A stretch of 64,000 bases of DNA. Origin: Oenanthe sinensis. Lineage: Eukaryota > Streptophyta > Magnoliopsida > Apiales > Apiaceae. The stretch spans positions 8,039,501-8,103,500 of the forward strand of contig JAPMAC010000197.1 of NCBI GenBank assembly GCA_028671895.1, read 5' to 3'. The stretch's first letter is position 1. The number at the start of each line of letters is the position of its first letter. The translations under genes were made by a program, and so were the position numbers. The notes beneath the pieces are model-generated. The model saw only the letters and a list, made by a program, of their open reading frames with translations, was not told the DNA's origin and made no database searches. Positions 35,611-47,100 of the stretch are shown here, piece by piece.

Positions 35611-36099
35611 TTCACCCCCATAATCTTAAACTTATGAAGCACTTCTCTTTATCTTGTGATGCACTTCTCACCACCATCTTGTGATGCACTTCTCACCACC
35701 ATCAATATTGATGCACTTCTCATCAAAAACACAATTTTGGAGCACTTCTCTCCAAGGTGCACATAATCACCCACACTTCTCAATAAAATTTCTTTCACAA
35801 GTGTTCTATCTCGTTCTGCATGGCCTTCTGCCACTCTATCTCGTTTTCCGCCTTCAACAGGCTTCTCTAGCATCGCCTCGTCTTTCTCGGCAGCCCCATA
35901 CTACACATGCATCCCATACTACACATGCAGCTTTGCCACAATCCTTCTGTAACGTCTGCCTGAAACTACCTCCTTCCAGCATGTCGTCTGAACTCGTCTG
36001 AACTCGCCATCAGACACTCACTTATTCAGCGCCTCCACCACCAGTGGCGGCTTCACCACCGCCTGGCGGCGGAACAACAAGACCCGCTCTGATACCAAG

Positions 36100-36462
36100 T
36101 GTTGAAAATAAAGATGATATTTGAACACCCTCACAATACATATAGACAGCTGATATGTATACAACACATGAAAGATCAAGAACTGGTATATATTCTTGAT
36201 GAAAATGAACGCATACAATCACATATAAATAGGCTAGACACACAAAGGTGATACCTAAAAAATAGCAACTAACATCCTATCATGACTACACTCTTCCACA
36301 TCCCTTATAATACTGAAACTGAACTATGATGTGGTCTATAGCTACTACTGCGCTAACCATCACAAACGTTTACTAATACACATACAATTTATTCAGTAAA
36401 ATAAATAAAATAAAACATAAACATTAATATTCAAATACAAGTTTAAGATTATTTTTCCAACA
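36100..36462 (-). repeat. 5' LTR of the deleted LTR element
   Basis: 363 bp. Differences from its partner include ACGC for ACAC, GGCTAGAC for GGAGAC and an extra T in the final T-run. Confidence 0.92.
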
Positions 36463-36467
36463 CTACT

Positions 36468-37140
36468 TACATGTCCATTTTATTTTTTATGCAGTAAAAT
36501 TGACTTAAATAATATATAACTGAAAAAAAATTAAAATTCCATATTATAAAATGTCTTTTATAATCTGTTTTAATTTTTTTAAAATTTAAAACACAATTAA
36601 TTTTAAATTTTCAATTAAAAATTTATCAATTTAACGCAAAAAAAAAATAATAATAAGACAACCAAAGTTACCAAACAATTTCCAGTGTTGTGGGATATGG
36701 GGATGGTGTTTTAATGCAGTTTTTAATGCTTCTCTTTTGGCTCTTTTTTTAAATTTCCATTCCAACAATTATAATGCCAAGAAGAACAAGAACAAAGATG
36801 AGGAGCTGGTTAAAAACAAATGATTATTGACACTTTGTAGTTGCTTTAAGATTTTATGTGCTGGTGATTGAGTTGAGTAGAAGAGAAGTTTGTCTCTTTC
36901 ATTGTATGTAGTATGTACTGATGATTTGTACTTTTCATTTTCTAATGACAAGATAATTCACACATATACAATCAATAGTTATTTTGAAGTTTGAACTGTG
37001 CTCTTTCACCAATGACCAAACTGATACTTTATCATACATATTTTAATTGGAAACCTCCAGCTTCTTTTCTTATACGGGGGTTAAAATGTTAATTTTTTAC
37101 TCATGCTTTTTCTTCAGCACTAGGGGATGCTCCTTGCTTT
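36468..37140. other. AT-rich intergenic DNA
   Basis: Homopolymer-rich, with no supported gene. A 60-codon minus-strand frame near 36.8-36.95 kb shows no family feature. Confidence 0.45.
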
Positions 37141-37147
37141 GATAGTT

Positions 37148-37520
37148 CTAAGAAATTTTCACGCTTTCCCCATCATTCCATCTCCCTGCCTCAGCATGTA
37201 TGTTTGACAAGAGGACAAAGTTTGAGCTTTTGTCAGGTTCAAGTTTCGAAAGCTTCATGGCAGCAAACTTTGCCAACTCTACATGTTTATGCATACGACA
37301 AGCCCCCAGTAAACCGATCAAGGAAATACCGAGCAGAAACCAAATCGCCAATCTCAACAAACCCATCGACCATTAGATTCAATGAAACAACATCCTTCTT
37401 GATCATTTCTTTGATAAAAACTCAAAACTACGAGCATTTCTTTCAGTTTCCACAACTTGGTTATCTTCTGATTCTGCTGAAACACATGCCTTGCATGTTC
37501 ACCAATTGCTTGAAGCCTTG
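37148..37520 (-). pseudogene. PPR protein gene remnant (E-domain region)
   Basis: Minus-strand translation contains LLGACRMHKHVELAKFAA, then KLSKLEPDKSSNFVLLSNIHAEAGRWND. This is the strongly conserved stretch at the start of the E motif in PLS-class pentatricopeptide repeat proteins, which act in organellar RNA editing. Only about 70 codons are open. Upstream sequence (to 37520) has weak PPR-like words (HARHVF) in shifted frames, and the rest of the gene is absent. A retroposed or deleted fragment is likely. Confidence 0.7.
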
Positions 37521-38159
37521 AACCCCTAATTTCATAATTAAAGTTTGAATAAAAAAACTTCTTTGTTATTTATTTATTTTTGCACAGGACCAAGATGTTA
37601 AAATACTGGTCCTTAATTCTCCCACAAGTTTATACCAAAACTCAAAACAGAATGTATCAGAACTTTATAATCCGTCTTTCAAAAAAAAACCTATCGCCAT
37701 CCATCAGAAATCACATTGTATGGTAAAAAAAGAATCGTTTGTGCAGACCCTTTCTGCTAAACTTCTTGAATGTTAATAAAATTTATATACATGTCAAAAT
37801 ATTCACAACCTAACTAGCTAAAATTGTTATGATAAATCCCTTTTGATACCCAATTATTTCAATTTGCCACTAGTCATAACATAAACAAGTTAAATCACCA
37901 AGTCAAATAATTAACCTAAATTCAGATGTATGCAAGGTGTGTAGGTGACACGATCAACTACACTATTTCAATTTAATCCCATGTTTAGCATTCAGCCTGT
38001 GCAGAGTTAGTAAACATTATTGATATAAATAAATAATTAACTGTCTTAAAAATGCTTATATGATGACTAATTGTATCCACTATTTTCTACATACCCTTTA
38101 TCAAACTAAGGAGTTAAGGATATTTAATCGAATTGTTTAAGAAATGTACATGTCAAACT
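37521..38159. other. 3' flank and probable 3' UTR of the DUF639 gene
   Basis: AT-rich, no coding signal. The UTR of the minus-strand gene should run leftward from 38159. No clear polyadenylation signal could be assigned. Confidence 0.4.
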
Positions 38160-41100
38160 TTAATTAGGCTGTCTACGATTCTGTGTTTGCCTTTCCGATT
38201 GTGATGTGGATTCAATTTCCTTCACTGTTGAACCAGTCTTGTTTCCCACATATGGTAAAACGACGACAGGAGCTGCTGGCACAGTGTCCCAACGCTCCTT
38301 CACCATGCTCATAAACTTCAGAACCATTTCTCTTCGAAATTCAAGATCCCTTGTGAAAAGATCAAATATAAGAAAAGAGAGAATGTACTTGAACGGGACG
38401 ATGAGTAGCACAGTAGAACTTAATAGCAGCATCAGAGCGATCTCAGTTGTTATCTGGAAAACATATTCAGCAATCATCAGTCCAAGAAAGAATTAAAATT
38501 TATGATGCAAAATAGAAAAGAACTCAACACAACTAATAAAATCCAGAAAAACATATAGGTGGTACAATTTTTGCACTTTGAGTCTCTCTACCCAGCATCC
38601 CTAAAATTAACTGGAACCTGATGGCTGATAGGCTTCAGATTTGATTATGGGAGAAAAGATGGCACTTCAGATCAATTTATTAACATGTTTTTTCCCGGAA
38701 TACAGGGTAGGTAAACTAAAATTTGGATTGATTTAAACAGAAAATCTCACTTGAGGTACTGCACTTCATAATGGGTTTATCATACCATACCTGAGGTTGA
38801 CCCGCAAGCACTATTGTACGTATTTTCAGAAGTGAGACGTTTAAACACTGCAGATACTTTTCCATATCCCGCATGGCTTCTTTAAGAGCTATGATCTTTT
38901 GTATAGTGTTAGAAGGTGGCTGATCACGTATAGTTACTTTTCCGAAAAATCTTCCAAGACGGCCTTGCTCTTTGAGCCCCTTTAATAATAACATGCCAGC
39001 TGCCAAGATCATCAAAGCTGTGGGGAATATATATGATAGCAAATTTCTGCAGAAGAAATATTTAAAGGCCATTAAACTATTTCTATCAGTTTTGTGCTAC
39101 CAGTTAAATAATTCTGAGATGAATAATGCATTACAATTAAAAAAACACAAGGCAGCATCAAACAATTATTGCAGTACAATTAAATAAAGACTTGTGTGCT
39201 TGAGGGATGCATAATTATTGGGATGTAAGATACTTCAGCTAATATATAATTAACCAGAATTATCTGACAACAGAGGTGGACCACTGATAAAATCACTCAG
39301 CCGCCAAAGATTGCAGCCAAACATTCTATATACACTATTAACAATTGTCTATCCAAGACTGTTAAATCTGATAAATTAGTAAGATGCATTAGTTGTTCAA
39401 AACATATGCCATGATAATTATTTAATTAGTCGACAAGCTTGCTTGATGATCTCATCACGTGAGTGATATATTACTGCTTTTAGGCCATGGATAAATTTTA
39501 AAAGCTCAAGATGCCACAAGTTCAAGTCCAGTTACTACTGTTGCCAAGAAGACACCATTAGGTCTAAGAAACACACCACTTATTTGTGAAAGCAAAATCT
39601 ATAGATATATCATATATGCACTCTACCATGCTGGAAATGCAGAACAATAGTTTGCGGCCTGTGGAATATGAGGCACTACGAGTTCGTAGTAACACTGTCC
39701 AATAATTTGCTTACAGTTTATGGGGAAACTCCATCTGGTAGATCTCCCAAGAAATAACATTTGATGAAGATACAAGGAGATGTACTAAGATATGAAGACC
39801 ATTAACAACATGCGTACACATAAACAGAGATTCTGAAATCTGCAGATTGTAACTAAGTTTTTAAGAGAATGATAAATTATAGTACCAATAGTCTCAAGGC
39901 AGACTGCTATATAAGAGAGTTCTGAAATGTGAATCATGTGTTGTGTACTTATAATCCGGAGCATCTCTTAAATTGTTTAAGTACCTACCTGAAAATAAGT
40001 GTGTACGTAATTGCAAGAAAAGATGCGGTCAAATAAGGCTCCTCCCAACGCTTAAGTTTATTAAAAAATTTGGCAATCACGGTCAAAGGAAGAGCAAGTT
40101 CCTGCAGAATATAAAGAAGGCATCGAATCTAAGAAAATCTGACAAGATGATAACTAATAGCAAAATAGCCGTAGATTAAAAGACAATATTTCATGATCTA
40201 TTCCGTAAACAAATATTTTACATTCAACTAAAGTAAAGTAATAGTTAGAAGTTGATTAACCTTAAAAAGGTCAATGTTACTGGGTATCCCTTCAATCATT
40301 GCAGCATCAATAGTGGCTTGTGTTTTCTCAACCACTCGATATTTCTCTCTGCATGTCTTTACTGCCTTTTCTATCAAAGTCATATCAGCAACAGCAAGGT
40401 TTTTACTCAATACTACTCCCTGCCTAACTGTAGAGTTCTTCCAGAAAGCAATCGATGCATTTGAAGTCCAAGAAGGTGATCTCATCCATTTCCTCAAATA
40501 AACACTTCCATCTATGTCAAACACATGATTGTTGCTTTCAGATACCTCACCAGAGGGGCTCGCTCCTTGATCTGGTTGATAACCAACATCTAAATATTTA
40601 GTGATCAGGGGTCCACCCCAACAATTTACAGCTAGAGTTTGGCACACAATGTCTCCATAGGGTGCGTGTTGCAGATATGAGAACTGAACAAGTTTTGCAG
40701 GTTCGTCTAGGAGCTTCCGCATAAACTGAAGAGCCTGAAGCCTAGCGATACCATTAATTGCATAAGTTGCGGCCTTTGAATTTCCTTTTTGAGCACCATA
40801 CACATTATTTATTGATCCATCGTCATCCCTGGGACCAAACTCCGGGATGAACTTGTATAAAGATATAACCTCACTAACAAGTGCATGCCACACATCTCGC
40901 CTCATTTCACCTCCCAGGTCAACAAATTCAAGAACCCATGTCTCCTGCCTAATAGAATGCACCGACAGGTATATAAATTTACTAATGAAAATGAAAGCAA
41001 TAGTAACACAATAATTGATCACCAAAACTGAGATCCTATGACTCAGCATTTAGATCAGAAGAAGCTTACTCACTCCGAACCAGAAGTGACAGCTATAGCC

Positions 41101-44100
41101 GAATCAAAAAGATCAGAGCCTAGAGGCCCAACCCTTGCCTTCTCTACTCGTGATTTGTGATTTGCAAGATCCATTCTGATTGGACCCTTTTGCCTTCCTA
41201 AGCCGACTGCCTGCATTAAGATGCCATTTTCAATTAAAAAATGCATAACATTAAACAGCCCTAAAATATAACACATCAAAAAAGCACAAAACAGTCCTAT
41301 AGAAGACTTGGAATTGGTTGAAGGCACCACAGATACATCTGTTAGGAGAGTTCGCTCAATCTATGATGTATATGAATCTTGTAATGTGGCATATTTTACT
41401 GGCGAGCCACAATATTACGAAGAAGCTGCAAAAGAACCAACTTGGAGAAGTGCGATGGATGAAGAAATTTCAACTGAGAAAAACAATACGTGGCATCTTG
41501 CTGATCGTCCAACTAACAAAGAAGTGATTGGAGTCAAATGGATTTTCAAAACAAAGTATAATGTGGATGGAAGTATACAAAAGCACAAAGCTCGGTTAGT
41601 AGCAAAAGGATATACTCAATAGCCCAGAGTTGATTCACGGAAACATTTTCTCTAGTAGCTCGTATGGAAACAATCAGAACTGTTCTTGCCAACAACCAGT
41701 TAATCAACTCGATGTCAAGTCAGCATTTCTAAACGGAGAACTCAAGGAAGAGGTTTACGTAGAGCAGCCTGAAGGATATAAAATAAAAGGAAAAGAAGAT
41801 AAAGTTTATCGTCTTATTAAAGCGTTATACGGACTGAAACAAGCACCGCGTGCTTGAAACAACAAGATAGATGGTTATTTTCGTCAAAAAGGTTTCCACA
41901 GAAGCAAAAGCGAGCCATCCTTATATGTTAAAAAATCTGGTACGCATGATTTTCTAATTGCGTGTTTATATGTGGATGACTTAATTTACATGGGAACTAA
42001 TGCTGACATGTTGGAAGATTTTAAGAATTTAATGAAGGAAGAATTTGAGATGACTGACCTAGGCCTCATGAAATATTTTCTTGGTATTCAAGTAAAGCAA
42101 ATGAAAGGAGAAATATTTTTGTCCCAAGAAAGATATGTTGATGGCCTGTTAAGGAAGTTCCACATGGAAGGTTGTCAGCCAATGAAAACCCCGATCAGAA
42201 AAGGTTGATGAAAGACTTTATAGAAGTTTTGTGGGATCGCTCATATATCTCACAAACACACGGCCAGACATAGTACAATCAGTCGGTCTTCTTTCAAGAT
42301 TCATGCATAATCCAAGTCGTACACACTATGCAGTAGCAAAACGTGTTTTGCGCTATCTTAAAGATACAAAGAATCATGGTCGCAAGTACACACCTAATGA
42401 AGACTGCAGGCTGTTTGGATATACAGATAGTGATTGGGGAGGTTCACTCGATGATGGCAAGAGTACATCAGGATATGTGTTCTTTCTGGGAGCAAATGCT
42501 ATCTCTTGGGCATCTAAAAAATAAAAAACAACAGCCTTATCTTCCGCAGAAGCTGAATATGTTTCAGCAACTGAAGCATCATGTGAAGCAGTTTGGTTAA
42601 GATGAATTTTGTTTGATCTACAGCAAGTTCAGAATGATCCAACTATTATTTACTGCGACAACAATTCAGCCATAGCAATGACAGAAAATCCTGTCTTTCA
42701 TAGCCGGACCAAACACATTAAACTTCGTTATCATTTCATTCGAGACTTGGTGCAAGAGGAAGAAATTCACTTGGATTTCGTCAGCACAAATTGTCAAGTT
42801 GTGGACATATTCACAAAGTCAGTCTCAAGTGAGAAATTCACACATTTCAGAGATCAATTGAGAATCACAAATTAAGAGGGGATGTTAAAAGATAATTTGT
42901 AATTCTCATAAATTAAGAGTCCAGAATTTTCTAGTATTGCCTAAAGTTCAGAAGTCATATTCAATGTATGTGAAACCAAGAGTCTCCTAAATTATTCATG
43001 TATCATATTAATGATATGTAAATGAAAATTTTCGACCAGGTTGAAAATATAAATTTAAGTAAGTTTGGAACAGTTCTTACCGAGGAAAAACAGGATTGTA
43101 CAGGGTAGAATTAGAAAACGAAAAAAATCAAATTAAATATCTCTCAAACCGAGGAAGAACTTTTGAAATTTTAAACATTCCTCAACTGAGGAGTCCTTTA
43201 TGCATAATTAAATACCGCAAATTTGCCCCCTAATAATTTGTTTGACACTGAAAAACAACATCAGCATTATGGAAATCCACAAGTTGACAGAAGTTATGCG
43301 CAAAATGAAAATAGGAAATTTGGTATAAAATATGTCAGAATACATTCATCTAAACATGTACGGTCTAGGATCGATGAGCATTGCCATGAGATCCCGGTAT
43401 TGCCAAGATCAGACACTTCTTTAGTTACTTTACCTAATCAAATTCCTAGTTTTGTTCTTTTTTATAATTCTCATGATGAGGATTTATCTTTAACTATTGC
43501 TCTACATCTCATCTAGTATCAAAATCATGAAAAAGTTTCACTTTCATTTACTTGTTTTCTCAATCCTCTTAATCACGTGGAGAATGGATATTCCGAAAAA
43601 TGTACAAGTTCCCTTGTAGATTACTAATGGAGGAAAGCTATCATGGAAGAAATAAATGCTTTGGAAAAAAATAATCAAACTTGTGAATCAACTATACTAC
43701 CTCAATGAAAGAAAACAGTCAGATGTAAATGGGTTTTTGCTCCTAAATTCAACTCTGATGGTTCATTGGAAAGCTAAAAAACCAGTCTTGTTGCCAAAGT
43801 CTTTACTTAAAGATAAGGAATTAATTATACAGAGACATTTGCTCGGGTCGCCAAATTTAACACTATATGTGTTCTTCTTTCAATTGCAGTGAACTTAAAC
43901 TAGCCTCTTCAACAATCTGACATTAAGAATGTCCTCCTCAAAAAAAACTTAAAAGGAAGTGTACATGGACACTCCACAGGATTGGAAGGAATATTCGGCA
44001 TTCAGGTTTTTTGATTAAAAAGTTTCTATATATGATCTGAGAACTTGGTTTGACAAGTTTTCCAATGTCGATAAAGATGCAAGGATATCGACAAGGAAGG

Positions 44101-47100
44101 GCAGATCACAATATGTTTTATAAGAAAAGAGGAAATGGCAAGATAGTGATTTAAATAGTTTTGTGGATGACATTGTTTTTGTCGATATAATTATCATTAC
44201 TGTGTATTATAGATGTTATTTACTAGCTATAAATCTGTGATTTGTACCAGTTGTATTAGGCTTAATTTAGGCTGATATTAGGGGATACTGTAGGCTGATT
44301 TCCAGGCAGATATGATGGGATATGCTAACTGATTTGTAGCTCTAATTAGCTTTGCTGTACCTATAAATACAGGAGCTTGTTTGTATGTCAATTCATTGAG
44401 AATGAAAAGCATTTTCATACATCTTTGTCATTGTATTAGAGCTGATTATTTAAAAATCTGTTCTTGTATTTCTTGTCCAGCTTCAAAATCTTAGTGTTTT
44501 TTTACTCCGATTTTCTTGGAATTAATCTCCTGGTTCTTGTTTTTTTTTACATCATGTCTTTGGAGCGATCTGGTAACTTCCTTGTTCGTTTTAATGGAAA
44601 GAACTACTCTGCTTGGTCTTTCCAATTTGAAATTCTTGTCAAGGGAAAGGAATTATGGGGTTATGTTGATGGAACAATTTATGCACCCAACACCACTGAA
44701 AAGGAGCAACTTGCGAAATGGAAGGTGAAGGATGCTCAAATTATGTCTTGGATTCTCGGGAGTATGGAACCTTCCATGGTTCTCAATCTCAGGCCTTACA
44801 AGACTTATAAAGATATGTGGGGTTACTTGAAGAAAGTTTACAACCAAAGCAACGCCGCCCGCCGTTTTCAATTAGAGCTTGAGTTGGGACAACTCAGTCA
44901 AGGAAGCATGAAAATTCAAGAGTTTTATTCCTCTTTTGAGAATTTATGGAATGAATACACTGATATTGTGTATGAGAGTGTTCCTTCTGAAGGACTGGCT
45001 GTTGTTCAAAGTGTACATGAAACGAGCAAACGTGATCAATTTTTAATGAAATTACGGGGAGATTTTGAACCATTCAGGTCCAACCTCATGAATAGAAATC
45101 CAGTTCCTTCAATTGATACTTGCATAGGAGAGCTTTTTCGGGAGGAACAACGGCTCGTGACACAAACTTTCATCGATCAGAAATCACAGAACTCTTCTCC
45201 AATTCCTGTTGCATAAGTTGCCCAAGGAAAGCAAAGAGGTGGAAGAGATATGAGTAATATTCACCGCTACAGTTGCAAAGGATTTGGTCATGTTGCTACT
45301 AATTGTACTAAAAAGTTATGCAATTATTGCAAGAAAGCGGGGCACATCATCAAAGATTGTCAAATCCGGCCTCCAAAGAAATCTGAAACTGCCTACAACG
45401 TCTCAGTTGGATCCTCAAATGCTCCTAATTTTGGTCAGTCATCTGTTACTCCTGAAATGATCCAACAGATGATAGTTAATACATTTTCAACTTTAGGAAT
45501 TTCAGGTAACAAAAATTCTGCTCATAAGCCTTGGTATTTTGATTCCACTGCTTCAAATCACATGACTAGCTCAACATTACCCCTAAATAATGTTCAAAAA
45601 TATAAGGGGGATCTTCATATTCAAATCGCTGATGGTAGCTCTTTACCTATCACTGTTGTTGGTGATATTTCAACCTCTCTGAATACAGTTTTTGTGTCCC
45701 CAAAGTTGTCTACTAATCTTATATCTGTTGGCCAATTAGTTGATAACAATTGTACCGTTCAATTTTCAAATTCTGGTTGTTTTGTGCAGGATCAAGTGTC
45801 AGGGAAGATGATCGCGAAGGGGCCTAAAGTGGGACGTCTATTTCCTTTACTCCCATCAACTTCTCTAGTGTCAAATTATGTTTCTTGTAATGCCATTGAT
45901 TGTAATAATCATGTATGGCATAAACGGTTAGGACACCCAAATTCTCATGTTCTTAATGTTTTACTTAAATCTAGTTTGCTTGGGAATAAAGTTTCGAATT
46001 ATTCAACTAAAGACAATATTGATTGTGCATCTTGCAAACTTGGTAAAAGCAAAACACTTCATTTTCCCTTGCATAAATCTCACACCACCGAAGCTTTCGA
46101 ACTTGTGCATACTGATGTATGGGGTATTTCACCAGTAATATCTCACCAACATTACAAATATTTTGTTACTTTTATAGATGATTATACTCGTTATACTTGG
46201 GTATATTTTCTTCGATCTAAAAGCGAGGTCATTAAGGCATTTCAAACTTTCCATGCTTTAATCGAAACACGATTTTCTGCAAAAATCAGAATTTTGCAAT
46301 CTGATTCGGGTGGTGAGTATACATCAAATGAATTTCAATCTTTCCTTCAAAATCATGGAATCATATCACAACGTTCTTGTCCATCAACTCCACAACAAAA
46401 TGGTGTGGCCGAAAGAAAGAATCGTCATCTTCTTGATGTTGTTCGGACCCTTCTCATCGAGTCTGGTGTTCCATCTCATTTTTGGTGTGAAGCCTTGTCT
46501 ACTGCTGTTTATTTGATTAACAGGTTACCATCTCCCACCTTAAACAATGAATCTCCATACCTTAGTTTGTACAAAGATGCACCAGATTATTCTAATCTTC
46601 ACATTTTTGGATGTGTTTGTTTTGTTCATCTTCAACCACATGAAAGGCATAAACTTACCGCACAATCTGTCAAGTGTGCTTTCTTAGGATACGGTGGCAC
46701 CCAAAAAGGTTCTCTTTGTTATGATCCTAATATCCGTCGAATTCGTGTGTCTAGAAATGTAATTTTCTTTGAAAATCAGCCATTTTTTAGCACCCATATG
46801 AATTCACAACTCCCATCTGTAGCTATATTGCCTCATTTTCCCGAGACATCAACTCCAACACAGATTTAAACCTGGTCATTTTTATAATAGACGCACATCT
46901 CCCACTATGGCTCCTATGACTCTTTCGAAAGCACCTGATCCTGTTCTACCAACTTCCAATGATCTACCTCCTGTTCGAAGAAGCTCTAGAAATTCAAAAC
47001 CTCCCAACAGGTATGGTTTTACAAATCTGGTAGCCATGTCCACTACTTTGTCTCCTTTTTCTATTCCCACTTGTTATAAACAGGCAATGGAACATGAGTG

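Larger units (their letters stand above)
35246..36467 (-). mobile_element. internally deleted copia-type LTR element (1212 bp) with CTACT duplications
   Basis: Direct repeats of 360 bp (35251-35610) and 363 bp (36100-36462), both TGTTG...CCAACA, flank a 489-bp core. Minus-strand TGGTATCAGAGC (36086-36097) next to the right LTR is the primer site. Minus-strand ATGGGGGTGAA (35611-35621) next to the left LTR is the polypurine tract. CTACT at 35246-35250 is matched at 36463-36467. The core keeps a pol scrap reading like EWQKAMQNEIEHL (start of RT), so it is a deletion derivative, larger than a classical TRIM. LTRs differ at only about four positions, so it moved recently using another element's enzymes. 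Confidence 0.92.

Noticed and set aside
36018..36243. Minus-strand frames with GGGEAATGGG words at the 5' side of the deleted LTR element
   Set aside because: They span LTR and primer site, so they cannot be a conserved protein of the element.
40252..40501. Plus-strand frames of 70-75 codons
   Set aside because: Shadows of exon 8 of the minus-strand gene.
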